From contig NZ_LIYD01000005.1 of NCBI RefSeq assembly GCF_001278115.1, positions 4,436,258 through 4,500,257 of the forward strand: 64,000 nt of DNA, written 5' to 3'. Below the pieces are notes generated by a model. The model had not been told where the DNA came from. It was given only the letters and a program-made list of their open reading frames with translations, and did no database searches. This DNA is from Flavobacterium akiainvivens. Its GTDB lineage: Bacteria > Bacteroidota > Bacteroidia > Flavobacteriales > Flavobacteriaceae. Shown here one piece after another: positions 15,389 to 24,535 of this stretch (position 1 is the stretch's first letter; every line of letters starts with the position of its first letter). The position numbers and the translations under genes are program-made.

Positions 15389-17851
15389 CTATAGTTTTAC
15401 CTGTAAAGTCACGTAAAAAGTACGCGGGTCGCTTGGTAGTATACCGGGGCCGGGATAGCCTGTGGCGCGGCGTGTAAAGTAATAATTGTTGGTAAAGTTA
15501 TTAATACTGCCTTCCAGTTTAAAATTACGCCAGGTATAAGATGCAGAAAAATCAGCTACATAATAGGATGGTATTTGCCCGAAGATACCGTATGTGTTGT
15601 CATTAGCATCGGTAACTGTATTTCCGCTGTCTGTAAACTGTTCTGAAAGATAAGTTAGCTGTAGCGATGCCTTAAAATTGCCATAGCCTGCGGTTGTACC
15701 TGCCTTAAGGTTTACAAGCGGTACAAATTCTACCATATTCCCTTCAATATTAGGAGCATCTGATTGTAAATATTCGCTTCCGGTAAGGGCGTTGTTTATA
15801 AAGGCTGTCCATAAAAATTTTTCATTTTCTTTAAAAAAAGTATTGCTTATGTTCCAGTCGGCCAGCATTTCCCAGCCGTAGGTAAGCGCTGTACCTATGT
15901 TGCTGCGGTAGCGCACCACGGCAGCGCTGCCGTTAGGGTTAGGAGCCAGGTATTCGCCTATTTTGTCGTTGTAGTACAGTGCATAAATATTGGTGTCAAA
16001 GCTAAAACGGTCGTCTATTTTTCCGCGGAGGCCCAGGTCAAACGTAAAGCCCTTTTCATCGGTAATGGTTGGGTCTATGGCAAGGCCGGGGCTGGCAGTG
16101 CGTATATCATTAAACGTAACCGAACGGTAGTTTTGCGATACGTTTGCATACCATTCTGTTTTTGCCGACGGCTTGTAGCTAAAGCCAATGCCGGCCAGCA
16201 GGAAGTTTCGGTTTTTTTCTATGTTTTCCTGTTCCAGGATATCAAGAATTACGTTGCCCGCCTGGTCTGTATTAATACGGCGCCAGTAGCCATCAGCCTT
16301 TGTGCTGATGTTTTCAAAGCGTATACCCGGCGTAACGGTAAATACCGGCGAAAGGCGGAACATATTTTCGGCAAACAATGCTATATTTTGGTTAGGGTAG
16401 GTATAATCGCTCTGGCTGGTATAGTTGGGGAACTCAGTATTGGCAAAGCTAAAATCAGCCCCGCTGTCGCTGCTTCCGGGGCCCTGGGTGGCGGTATTGC
16501 GCGCCCGGTAGTATTTAGCCCCGACCATAAAGGCGCTTTTCTGACCCTTTAGGTTATATTGCTGAAGAAATTTAGCCTCTGCACCCCCGTTTACAAACTC
16601 GCCCTTAATCAGGTCGCGCACTGTGCCGGGTACATCGGCGGTAGCCACACGGTTGGTAAGGTAACCCAGTGCACTACGGCTGGCATTAAGGCCAAAGAGC
16701 TGCACTTCAAGACGGGCATCATCTGTAAAGGCGTGGTTAAAGCGGAGGCTGTACAGGTTCCAGTTTACATCAAACCAGTTACGTGTGCGGTTGCTCTGGA
16801 ACATGTCCTGATTGAACATATAATCAGTTAATCCACCCGGCTGCTTGGCCAGATAGTCAAACATTGTATAATCAAAATGCAGCGATGTTTTTGGTGTAAA
16901 CGCGTAGTTGAGGTTAATGAAAAAATTACGGCTGTTGTATTGCGCATTGGGCCTGAAACCATCGCCCTGCTTATAATTGAAAAAGGTGTAATAGCTAAAT
17001 TTTCCGGCGGTGCCGCTAAGGCTGGTAAAGTTAGAATACATGCCGTAAGACCCGGCAGTGTTGCGGAGTGTGATTTCAATAGGCTTGGCAGAAGGTTTGT
17101 GCATTACAAAGTTTACAAGGCCGCCAAACTGTGTGCCATATTGCAGTGATGCAGCCCCACGGATAACCTGTATCCGTTCAACACCCTCGGTAGGTGGGGT
17201 GTAATAACTTTCGGGGTAACCCAAAACATCGGCGCTTATGTCATAACCGTTTTGACGCGTGTTGAAGTTGCTGGTGCGGTTGGGGTTAAGCCCCCGGCCG
17301 CCAATATTGAGTTGCAAACCACCATCTGAATTTTCGTTAAAGGTTAGCCCCACCACCTGTGCATATACCTGGCGCATATTGTTTACCGCCTTGTTTGCCG
17401 TAAGCTTGTCTACTTCTATAACCTCAGTTTTTTTACCGGCATAGATGGATGCGCCTTCAATATCTTTAAGGTGGGTAAGGGCAAACAGTTTTTCGCGGTT
17501 ACGCTCTATAACCACTTCGTTAAGTTCGGTAATTTGCTGTAATATAATGGTAACCGGTTTGCTTGCTGTAATATCTTCTTCTATAATGGTATAGCCCTCT
17601 TTGCAAAATACCAGGTGTAGCTTTTCTTTTGTGCTTTCAATTACAAATGTGCCATCCGGGCCGGTCAATATGCTGGTGCCGTTTTCAGGGTTGATGACCT
17701 GTACGCCGGTAAGTGCTGCGTTGTTTTCATCTGCTACAACTCCGGTATGGCTTTGCGCCGAGAGGTGCTGGCTCAGGAAAAAAAGTATGCTAAAGCCCGC
17801 CAATAGTGTCTTTAAACGGCAGTATCCAGGTTTTATGGGCAAATGATTCAT
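15389..17851 (-). CDS. TonB-dependent receptor (FecA/siderophore-like)
   Basis: An 820-residue outer-membrane receptor from ATG 17851. It has a signal peptide (LLAGFSILFFLSQHLSAQ), a carboxypeptidase-regulatory-like domain (GVVADENNAALTGVQVINPE), a plug with VERIQVIRGAASLQYG and a beta-barrel ending in FYVTLQVKL with a terminal hydrophobic-rich strand. The plug sequence GGRGLNPNRTSN resembles ferric-dicitrate type receptors, so iron-complex uptake is likely. A start at 17893 would overlap the HTTM gene by over 100 bases. The chosen start overlaps it by 62 bases. It is the last gene of the imelysin-HTTM-receptor unit. Confidence 0.85.
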   Translation of the reverse strand: MNHLPIKPGYCRLKTLLAGFSILFFLSQHLSAQSHTGVVADENNAALTGVQVINPENGTSILTGPDGTFVIESTKEKLHLVFCKEGYTIIEEDITASKPVTIILQQITELNEVVIERNREKLFALTHLKDIEGASIYAGKKTEVIEVDKLTANKAVNNMRQVYAQVVGLTFNENSDGGLQLNIGGRGLNPNRTSNFNTRQNGYDISADVLGYPESYYTPPTEGVERIQVIRGAASLQYGTQFGGLVNFVMHKPSAKPIEITLRNTAGSYGMYSNFTSLSGTAGKFSYYTFFNYKQGDGFRPNAQYNSRNFFINLNYAFTPKTSLHFDYTMFDYLAKQPGGLTDYMFNQDMFQSNRTRNWFDVNWNLYSLRFNHAFTDDARLEVQLFGLNASRSALGYLTNRVATADVPGTVRDLIKGEFVNGGAEAKFLQQYNLKGQKSAFMVGAKYYRARNTATQGPGSSDSGADFSFANTEFPNYTSQSDYTYPNQNIALFAENMFRLSPVFTVTPGIRFENISTKADGYWRRINTDQAGNVILDILEQENIEKNRNFLLAGIGFSYKPSAKTEWYANVSQNYRSVTFNDIRTASPGLAIDPTITDEKGFTFDLGLRGKIDDRFSFDTNIYALYYNDKIGEYLAPNPNGSAAVVRYRSNIGTALTYGWEMLADWNISNTFFKENEKFLWTAFINNALTGSEYLQSDAPNIEGNMVEFVPLVNLKAGTTAGYGNFKASLQLTYLSEQFTDSGNTVTDANDNTYGIFGQIPSYYVADFSASYTWRNFKLEGSINNFTNNYYFTRRATGYPGPGILPSDPRTFYVTLQVKL

Positions 17852-19154
17852 GTTCTTTTGCAAGGTTAACGTTTGGGTTAATGTAAGGGGCATTGAGGCG
17901 GCCGTTTAGTGCAACATAACTCTCAGCATATACTTGCGGGTCGGCCATGCCTTTAGCTTTAAAAGTATCGTGCAGGTAGTGTGCATATTCCAGTATAAAA
18001 TCGGGCTGGAAAGACATTTGTTTTTCCTGGAACGCCGTAAGGTAATCGCGGTTGTTTATGTAAGCGGTAGCGCCGGTTTTACTATCTACAATGCGGAATT
18101 GTACGTACCCGACCTTTTCCATAAGCATTACCCGCCAAGAAAAGCGGAAGCCTTCTTCGGTCCAGAATAATTCGCCGGGGTAGAGCAGGTAGCGGAAAGG
18201 CAGTATAAGCTGTATTGCAATAAAAATAGCAAGAAAGTAGCCAATGCCCTCTGAGGCAAAATATTTATTGACCGTAACAATAGATGCTGGCAATGCCTTT
18301 TTCTTTCCGAATGTGATAATGCTATACACTACCCCAAGCGCCCTCCTGTGAAACTGCGGGCTGAAGAAAATAAGCGATGAAACAATCATTACTAACGGGA
18401 ATACCCCGATAGGGAATAATATCCGTGTAAGCGAATGGAACACCACCACCAGTACAAACCCAAAAAGGCGGGTGCGGCGGTTGAGCAGCAAAAAGACAAT
18501 AAAAAGGTCATACACCGCACCAATGTAACTAAAGGCGTAGGCTACCCATTGTTTACCCAGCCATGGGCCAATTAGTGGCAGGTGTGTGTTGCCGGTAAGC
18601 CATATTTTAAGCGGCATGGCGTTTATAAGCCAGTCGGTATTAAGCTTAGCAAGGCCTGCATAAAAATAGACGATTGCCAGCAGCACCTTTAGCACATCTA
18701 CCGTGTAACGGGGTACAATAGCACTTGCTATAAGGTGGTTCCGTTTGGCATCTAATGAGAAGAAGGCGTTGGCAGGCAAAAATATCATCACAAAACTTAC
18801 CAGCGATATAAAATAGTAATGGTTTAAGTATGTGGTTTTATCCATAAGCTCTATGTATGTAAAGCTCAGGAAAAACAGTATGCTGCCCAGCCTGTAGCGG
18901 TATCCTAAAGCAACCATAAGCGCTGATAGGGCGCAAATAATGAAGATGCCGTAGGTGTAAATGCCCAAAGGCTTAACCCAGCCAAAACCGAAGTATGTAA
19001 AATGAAATGCCGGGGCAATGTAAAACTTGTCTATCCATCCGTTACCGGCAAACCGTATGATGCTGAAAAACATCATAAGCCCGAATGCCACACGGAAAAA
19101 AGCCAGTGAGGCAGCATCGGTTTTCAGGTTTAGGTATGAACGGAATGTAAGCAT
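17790..19154 (-). CDS. HTTM domain membrane protein (vitamin K gamma-carboxylase-like)
   Basis: A 454-residue protein with an N-terminal multi-helix HTTM region (YIELMDKTTYLNHYYFISLV, then FLPANAFFSLD, AIVYFYAGLAKLNTDWL) and a C-terminal soluble part with FWTEEGFRFSWRVMLMEK and VGYVQFRIVD. These are hallmarks of bacterial relatives of the vitamin K-dependent gamma-glutamyl carboxylase, whose substrates in bacteria are unknown. It is paralogous to 23109-24425. It lies seven bases after the imelysin gene and overlaps the TonB receptor start. Confidence 0.85.
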   Translation of the reverse strand: MLTFRSYLNLKTDAASLAFFRVAFGLMMFFSIIRFAGNGWIDKFYIAPAFHFTYFGFGWVKPLGIYTYGIFIICALSALMVALGYRYRLGSILFFLSFTYIELMDKTTYLNHYYFISLVSFVMIFLPANAFFSLDAKRNHLIASAIVPRYTVDVLKVLLAIVYFYAGLAKLNTDWLINAMPLKIWLTGNTHLPLIGPWLGKQWVAYAFSYIGAVYDLFIVFLLLNRRTRLFGFVLVVVFHSLTRILFPIGVFPLVMIVSSLIFFSPQFHRRALGVVYSIITFGKKKALPASIVTVNKYFASEGIGYFLAIFIAIQLILPFRYLLYPGELFWTEEGFRFSWRVMLMEKVGYVQFRIVDSKTGATAYINNRDYLTAFQEKQMSFQPDFILEYAHYLHDTFKAKGMADPQVYAESYVALNGRLNAPYINPNVNLAKEHESFAHKTWILPFKDTIGGL

Positions 19155-19161
19155 GGCCTTA

Positions 19162-20268
19162 TTAATCGCCGTCGCCGTCTACATAGTCAATGCTTATGTT
19201 TAGCGCCTGTAGCATATCAAGCTTTTCGGCAATAACTATTTGTTGCACGGCGTTGTAAGCGTTTACCATCTTAGTGTTATCAGCCGTTACCTGGCTGCTA
19301 AAGCTATTGTTGAGCTGGTTTACGGCCGCAAGGGCGGCATCATATTTAGCATTTATAACAGCGCTGAGGTTTTGCCCTTCGCGCACGGCATTTACGGCAT
19401 CAAGATAGGCACCAAGGCCGGGGCCGTTTGCAGACATGCCAAAATGTTTGCCATTAAAAAAGTCTTTAGAAGCAGTAAGAGCCTCAATAAGTAGTTGCCT
19501 GCTCACGTTGTTGTTATAGTAGGCTTCCACCTTATCTGCATAAGTAACACCGTTACTAAAAAGGCCCGCAGGTATGCCCAGCTTAGGGGTACGGGTGTCT
19601 TTTTCAAGGTTTTTTACAAAGTTGTTTACCGTTTGGTTTATGGGTGCGCTTACGGCAGTACCCGTACCGGCAATAAACGTTTCGCGGTAGCTGCCGTTCC
19701 AGTCGGCCACAATGGCATCTGCAACTGATTTTATATGTGCGGCAAGGTCGGCCACATACTGGCGTGCATTAGGTGTGGTTTCATAATAAGAAATCAGCCC
19801 ATTATCGGTATCGCCAATGCCATATAGCAGGTAATCCAGCGCAGGGAAACCTTCACGCGTGTATTGCACAGGCTGGGCAAGGTTGTAGTTGCCACTTGCA
19901 ATGTTATTGTTTATACCGGTAACATCAGTAGGGTAGGTGTTACTGCCTTCTATAAGGTGCAGCTCAAACGCTTTTGGGTCATCAAAAATGCCTACATGCT
20001 GAAACGCCTTGTAAGCATCAAGCCAAGCTGTTCTTACCTCTTCAAGTGTTTGCTGGGTATGGTTTTGGGCAAAAGCAGCAGCCTTTGTGTTGAGTACATT
20101 GGCCTTAGCCTGGTAATCTTCAAAAGATGGAATAATTATATTATCGGCCCAGTTTGTCATTAGGGCGGTACGGTCATAAGTACCTTCCGATGTAGTGTTA
20201 TTGTCTGAAGAAGAGCATCCTGCAAGCAGGCCTGCCACAACTGAAAGTGTCAAAACGAAGCGTTTCAT
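19162..20268 (-). CDS. Imelysin family lipoprotein (GFPALDY type)
   Basis: A 368-residue lipoprotein (lipobox VAGLLAGC, Cys18). The helical imelysin/M75-like fold is indicated by ALMTNWADNIIIPSFEDYQ at the start of the mature part and the motif EGFPALDYLLYG near residue 142. That motif replaces the GxHxxE motif of other imelysins and defines the EfeO/Psp-like subgroup linked to iron. It is the first gene of a leftward unit with HTTM and TonB receptor genes and is divergent from a second imelysin, which supports a periplasmic metal-binding role. Confidence 0.88.
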   Translation of the reverse strand: MKRFVLTLSVVAGLLAGCSSSDNNTTSEGTYDRTALMTNWADNIIIPSFEDYQAKANVLNTKAAAFAQNHTQQTLEEVRTAWLDAYKAFQHVGIFDDPKAFELHLIEGSNTYPTDVTGINNNIASGNYNLAQPVQYTREGFPALDYLLYGIGDTDNGLISYYETTPNARQYVADLAAHIKSVADAIVADWNGSYRETFIAGTGTAVSAPINQTVNNFVKNLEKDTRTPKLGIPAGLFSNGVTYADKVEAYYNNNVSRQLLIEALTASKDFFNGKHFGMSANGPGLGAYLDAVNAVREGQNLSAVINAKYDAALAAVNQLNNSFSSQVTADNTKMVNAYNAVQQIVIAEKLDMLQALNISIDYVDGDGD

Positions 20269-20285
20269 ACTGATGAAATTTGCGG

Positions 20286-20416
20286 CAAATGTATAAAGAT
20301 AAAACCTTTATCTGTAATTATTCTAAATAATTTTTTCATAAAAAGTTTAACATACATTTTGCGGTTATTAAAATTCAAGTACATTTGCCTTGTTTTTAAT
20401 AAATCTAAATAAACAA
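20286..20416. promoter_or_regulatory. Divergent promoter region of the two imelysin units
   Basis: Minus strand: TACATTTG (20293-20286), 18 bases before ATG 20268. Plus strand: TTTG (20358-20361), an 18-base spacer and TACATTTG (20380-20387), then ATG 20428. An AT-rich motif ATTTAGAATAATTACAGATA (minus strand, within 20307-20330) and the related ATAAATCTAAATAAAC (20399-20414) flank the promoters. They resemble the leader motif at 24491 and 29211. Iron-responsive (Fur-type) control is plausible but not shown. Confidence 0.55.
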
Positions 20417-20427
20417 TAAGATTAAAG

Positions 20428-21621
20428 ATGAAGAAAGTAACCACCAGCTTATTTTTACTTGCAGCTTCAGGCCTTATGATTACAGCCTGTAGTGATGATG
20501 ACAATGCTACTAATAACAACAATGTAACAAGGGCACAGGTAGTAGAAAACTATGCCGATATAGTATACCAAAACTACCAGGATGCGCTTGATGATGCCGA
20601 AAGCCTTGAAGTGGCCGTTAATGCATTTACCGCTAACCCAACCCAAGCTACTTTTGATGCCGCCAAGGCTGCCTGGAAAACATCGCGCGAGAGCTATGGC
20701 ACTACCGAGGCTTTCCGTTTTGCAAACGGCCCTATTGATAACGACCAGGATTTTGAAGCCCCGGAAGGCCTTATAAATGCATGGCCGCTTGATGAGGCTT
20801 ATATTGATTATGTACAGGCCAGCGATGCCCAGTATAACGGCGGTATTATAAACAATACTGAGCTTTACCCAACCATTACAAAACAGCTTCTTGAAGAGCT
20901 TAATGAAGGCGAAGACGAGAAGAGCATTTCTACCGGTTACCATGCCATTGAGTTTTTGCTTTGGGGCCAGGATATAACTGCCCCTGCTGCAAACCTGCCG
21001 GGCCAGAGGCCTTATACTGATTTTGTTGACGGCGGCACTGCCGAAAACCAGGACAGGCGCAGGGCTTACCTTAACGCTGCTGCCGACCTGCTTATAGACC
21101 ACCTTACGTATCTTGTAGACCTTTGGGCTGAAGGCGGAAGCTACAGGAACACGTTCCTTGCGCTACCTGAAGAAGAGGCACTGCAAAACATTTACCTGGG
21201 CATAATTACCCTGTGCAGTTCTGAACTGCCAATTGAGCGTATGTCTGTAGCGCTTGAAAATGCCGACCAGGAAGATGAACACTCGTGCTTTAGCGACAAC
21301 ACGCACCGCGATGTTTACCTAAACTTTGCAGGTATAGTTAACGTTTATGAAGGCAAGTATGGCAATATAGACGGCCCGTCTCTAGCTGACCTTGTAAAAC
21401 AGGCAAACAACAGCAAGTACAACGATATTGAAAACGCTATAGATGCTGCTGAAGATGATATTGAGGCTATTTTAACCCCGTTTGACCTTGCAATTAGCGG
21501 AGGGCCTACAAGCGCTGAGGGTGCTAAAGTTAAAGTGGCTTACACACAGCTTATCATGCTGTCTCAGGAATTGCTTGCCGGTGCAACTGCCAGTGGCATT
21601 ACTGTAAACGGTATTGAATAA
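20428..21621 (+). CDS. Imelysin family lipoprotein (IrpA-like, GxHxxE type)
   Basis: A 397-residue lipoprotein (lipobox SGLMITAC, Cys21) followed by an acidic Asp/Asn linker. The IrpA/ICMP-type motif GYHAIEFLLWGQD near residue 171 contains the GxHxxE metal-binding core, and ITLCSSELPIERMSVALE fits the second half of the helical bundle. IrpA was first found as an iron-regulated protein of cyanobacteria. Although imelysins were once called insulin-cleaving peptidases, a metal-binding role is more likely. The di-heme protein and HTTM genes follow in the same direction. Confidence 0.9.
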   Translation: MKKVTTSLFLLAASGLMITACSDDDNATNNNNVTRAQVVENYADIVYQNYQDALDDAESLEVAVNAFTANPTQATFDAAKAAWKTSRESYGTTEAFRFANGPIDNDQDFEAPEGLINAWPLDEAYIDYVQASDAQYNGGIINNTELYPTITKQLLEELNEGEDEKSISTGYHAIEFLLWGQDITAPAANLPGQRPYTDFVDGGTAENQDRRRAYLNAAADLLIDHLTYLVDLWAEGGSYRNTFLALPEEEALQNIYLGIITLCSSELPIERMSVALENADQEDEHSCFSDNTHRDVYLNFAGIVNVYEGKYGNIDGPSLADLVKQANNSKYNDIENAIDAAEDDIEAILTPFDLAISGGPTSAEGAKVKVAYTQLIMLSQELLAGATASGITVNGIE

Positions 21622-21651
21622 TACGTGATTAATGTTATGTTATTTTTATTT

Positions 21652-21677
21652 AGAGTGCCGTACTTTTGCGGCACTCT
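21652..21677 (+). promoter_or_regulatory. Hairpin whose loop is a minus-7 box, before the di-heme gene
   Basis: AGAGTGCCG (21652-21660) and CGGCACTCT (21669-21677) form a perfect 9-bp stem. The 8-base loop TACTTTTG (21661-21668) is a perfect TAnnTTTG box 23 bases before the ATG at 21692. The element could attenuate read-through from the imelysin gene and start an internal transcript. Confidence 0.5.
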
Positions 21678-21691
21678 TTATTGTTTTATAA

Positions 21692-23092
21692 ATGAATAGT
21701 TTAAGGAATACAGGCATTACTTTATTATCGCTCATGGCGCTGTCCTGCGGTAATGATGACAGCGATTACCAAAGGCTGTCTGCCGAGGAAGGCGAACAGT
21801 ACAGCGGTGGCAGTTCTACCGCTATAAACGCTACTGTCGAAGCTTTTGGCTTTGCATCGTCTACATTAACGCCAGACCAGTCGGTTGATTTTGGGGTGGG
21901 TAATTCGCTATTCAGGCAAAGTTGGGTAACGGCGCCTTCATCTACCACGGCGCGAGACGGGCTTGGGCCGTTTTTTAACGCCATATCGTGCAGCGCCTGC
22001 CACTTTAAAGACGGGCGTGGCCGTCCACCGGCTTTTGACGGCGAAATGGGTAAAGGCCTGCTTTTACGTTTAAGCACTGCCGGTACCGATGTTTGGGGCG
22101 GCGCATTGCCGGATCCTGTGTATGGGCACCAGTTGCAAGACCTTGCATTATTGGGTGTAGATGTAAAAGGGACTTATACTATAACCTATCAAACCCTTAC
22201 CGAAACCCTGGCAGACGGCACTGTTGTAGAACTGCTTTTGCCTACATACCACATAAATAACCTTGGTTATGGGCCTATGGCATCCGGATTACTTGTATCG
22301 CCGCGTGTGGGTAACCAAATGATAGGCCTGGGCTTGCTTGAGGCCGTTCCGCAAAGTACTTATTTAGGTTTTGCAGATGAGTTTGATGCCGATGGTGACG
22401 GTATTTCCGGAAGGGCAAACTATGTGTATGATAAAGAAAGCAACAGCCTTAAAATGGGGCTTTTTGGATGGAAAGCCAACCAGCCCAGTATAAGGCAGCA
22501 AATAGCCGCGGCATTTCTTAACGATATAGGCATTACATCGCCCATATTCCCTGATGAATATGCACCAACAGGATTTGACATAAGCGGTATACCCAATGGC
22601 GGCTCCCCCGAAATTGGAGATGTAGCCTTTAACCGCGTGGTACTGTATTCGCAAACACTATCAGTACCCATAAGGCGAAACTATAATGCTGAAAACGTAC
22701 TAAGGGGTAAAAAGGTATTTACTGATTTAAACTGTGTGGCGTGCCATATACCTAAAATGCAAACGGGAAACAGTTATTACATAGAAGGGCTTCGTAACCA
22801 AACCATTCGCCCGTATACCGATATGCTTTTGCATGATATGGGCCCCGGCCTGGCCGACGGGGCACCTGACTATCTTGCCACCGGCAGCGAATGGCGCACA
22901 CAGCCACTATGGGGCATAGGCCTTATCAATACCGTTAACGGGCACACCAGGCTGTTGCACGATGGCCGTGCGCGCAATGTTACCGAGGCTATTTTATGGC
23001 ATGGGGGAGAGGCTGAGCAATCTAAAAATGCCTTTAAGCAGCTGACCCCGCAGGAGCGCCAGGATTTGTTAGACTTTATAGATTCGCTATAA
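21692..23092 (+). CDS. Di-heme oxidoreductase lipoprotein (DUF1111/DHOR, thiol-oxidoreductase-like)
   Basis: A 466-residue lipoprotein (lipobox LMALSC) of the DHOR family. Two c-type heme motifs are visible: CSACH at 100-104, followed by FKDGRGRPPAFDGEMG typical of the family, and CVACH at 348-352. DHOR proteins are related to MauG/cytochrome c peroxidases and are commonly encoded beside imelysins, as here. A role in oxidising or reducing a metal or protein on the periplasmic side is likely. It needs cytochrome c maturation encoded elsewhere. Confidence 0.9.
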   Translation: MNSLRNTGITLLSLMALSCGNDDSDYQRLSAEEGEQYSGGSSTAINATVEAFGFASSTLTPDQSVDFGVGNSLFRQSWVTAPSSTTARDGLGPFFNAISCSACHFKDGRGRPPAFDGEMGKGLLLRLSTAGTDVWGGALPDPVYGHQLQDLALLGVDVKGTYTITYQTLTETLADGTVVELLLPTYHINNLGYGPMASGLLVSPRVGNQMIGLGLLEAVPQSTYLGFADEFDADGDGISGRANYVYDKESNSLKMGLFGWKANQPSIRQQIAAAFLNDIGITSPIFPDEYAPTGFDISGIPNGGSPEIGDVAFNRVVLYSQTLSVPIRRNYNAENVLRGKKVFTDLNCVACHIPKMQTGNSYYIEGLRNQTIRPYTDMLLHDMGPGLADGAPDYLATGSEWRTQPLWGIGLINTVNGHTRLLHDGRARNVTEAILWHGGEAEQSKNAFKQLTPQERQDLLDFIDSL

Positions 23093-23108
23093 GCACTACA
23101 CTACATCA

Positions 23109-24425
23109 ATGTTATCACTACATAAACTGAAAACAACCCTTTTTGAGGCAGAAACCAATGCCCCGCTGGTTATTTTCAGGATGTTGTTTGGGGTGTTATT
23201 AGCATGGCAGGCCGGTTTATTAGTATGTGAAGGTTGGGTAAAGCGTAACCTTATCGACCCTAAGTTTACTTTCTCGCATATTGGTATGGAGTGGCTGCAG
23301 CCGCTGCCGGGTACCGGTATGTACTGGTATTTCGGGTTGCTTGCATTGTACGGTTTACTGGTTATGGCCGGGTTGTTTTACCGCTTTGCAATTATAGGCT
23401 ATACCGTGCTTTGGGCAGGTGTGTACTTTATGCAGAAAACCACCTACAACAACCATTATTATCTGCTGGTGTTGTTATGCCTCATTATGTGTTTTTTACC
23501 GGCTAATGCTAACTTTTCGGTAGACAGTAAGCGGAACCCTAAGATAAAAACAACAGTAATGCCCGCCTGGTGCCGGTATGTAATTATTGCACAAATAGCT
23601 GTTGTTTATTTTTATGCGGCTGTGGCAAAGTTATATCCTGAGTGGTTAAACGGCACATTTACAGCCGGTATTTTAAATAAGGCAGGCCGGCATTTTGAGA
23701 TAGGTTTTTTTAGGCAGCATTGGTTTCATGTTTTTATAGCGTGGGCCGGGTTGCTGTTTGATTTGCTTATAGTGCCCCTGCTGTTATACCGCAAAACACG
23801 GGTTTTAGCATTTATAGCTGCAGTGGTTTTCCACGTGTTTAACGGCCTTACCCTGCATATTGGTATTTTTCCTTACCTGTCGCTGGCTATGCTTGTGTTT
23901 TTTATCCCACAGGAAAAATTCAGGATTTATAAGCCTTCCGGCGAAAGCCCGGTTGTTGTAAAAAAGGGCAGGGGAGTGCTGCTGTATTTCTTTGTTCCCT
24001 ACTTTATTTTGCAGGTGTTGCTGCCCATCAGGCATCATTTTATACAGGGCGATGTACTGTGGACCGAAGAAGGCCACCGCCTTAGCTGGCGCATGATGCT
24101 GCGCAAGCGTAGTGGTTATGTGCAGTTTAAGGTACAGGACAAACAAACCGGAAAAAAATGGACTTATAACCTCAACAATACCCTTACACCCGTGCAACTT
24201 CACAACATGAAAACCAAGCCCGATATGCTTTGGCAAATGGCGCAGCGCATAAAAAATGAGTATGCAGCACAGGGTAAACAGGTAGGGGTTTACATTACTT
24301 CAAAAGTTTCGGTAAACAAAAAGCCGGAGCGATTGCTTATTGACCCACATGTAGATATGGCGCTTGCCGAATGGAATTATTTTTCTCACAATGATTGGAT
24401 TCTTACCTACGAGTGGGAAAAATAA
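23109..24425 (+). CDS. HTTM domain membrane protein (vitamin K gamma-carboxylase-like)
   Basis: A 438-residue paralogue of the HTTM protein at 17790-19154, with the same signposts: YFMQKTTYNNHYYLLVLLCL, CFLPANANFSVD, VVYFYAAVAKLYPEWLNG, ALMLVFFIPQEKF-like helices and the C-terminal LWTEEGHRLSWRMML. Seventeen bases separate it from the di-heme gene. Having one HTTM protein per imelysin unit suggests each acts on its own partner. The chemical reaction in bacteria is unknown. Confidence 0.87.
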   Translation: MLSLHKLKTTLFEAETNAPLVIFRMLFGVLLAWQAGLLVCEGWVKRNLIDPKFTFSHIGMEWLQPLPGTGMYWYFGLLALYGLLVMAGLFYRFAIIGYTVLWAGVYFMQKTTYNNHYYLLVLLCLIMCFLPANANFSVDSKRNPKIKTTVMPAWCRYVIIAQIAVVYFYAAVAKLYPEWLNGTFTAGILNKAGRHFEIGFFRQHWFHVFIAWAGLLFDLLIVPLLLYRKTRVLAFIAAVVFHVFNGLTLHIGIFPYLSLAMLVFFIPQEKFRIYKPSGESPVVVKKGRGVLLYFFVPYFILQVLLPIRHHFIQGDVLWTEEGHRLSWRMMLRKRSGYVQFKVQDKQTGKKWTYNLNNTLTPVQLHNMKTKPDMLWQMAQRIKNEYAAQGKQVGVYITSKVSVNKKPERLLIDPHVDMALAEWNYFSHNDWILTYEWEK

Positions 24426-24452
24426 AAATGTTAAAAAAATCTAAAATTTAAC

Positions 24453-24520
24453 TTGACTGGAATTGTGTTTTGTTTGTACTATTGCACTCAATTTAGAATT
24501 AGTTTAAATAAAAATAATTG
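24453..24520 (+). promoter_or_regulatory. Promoter and conserved leader motif of the ApbE unit
   Basis: TTG (24453-24455), a 21-base spacer and TACTATTG (24477-24484), one mismatch from TAnnTTTG, precede ATG 24536. The 30-base block 24491-24520, just at and after the expected transcription start, is identical at 26 of 30 positions to 29211-29240 in front of the large T9SS gene. Core: TTTAGAAT(T/A)AGTTTAAATA. Confidence 0.55.
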
Positions 24521-24535
24521 CTTCACAATTAACCA

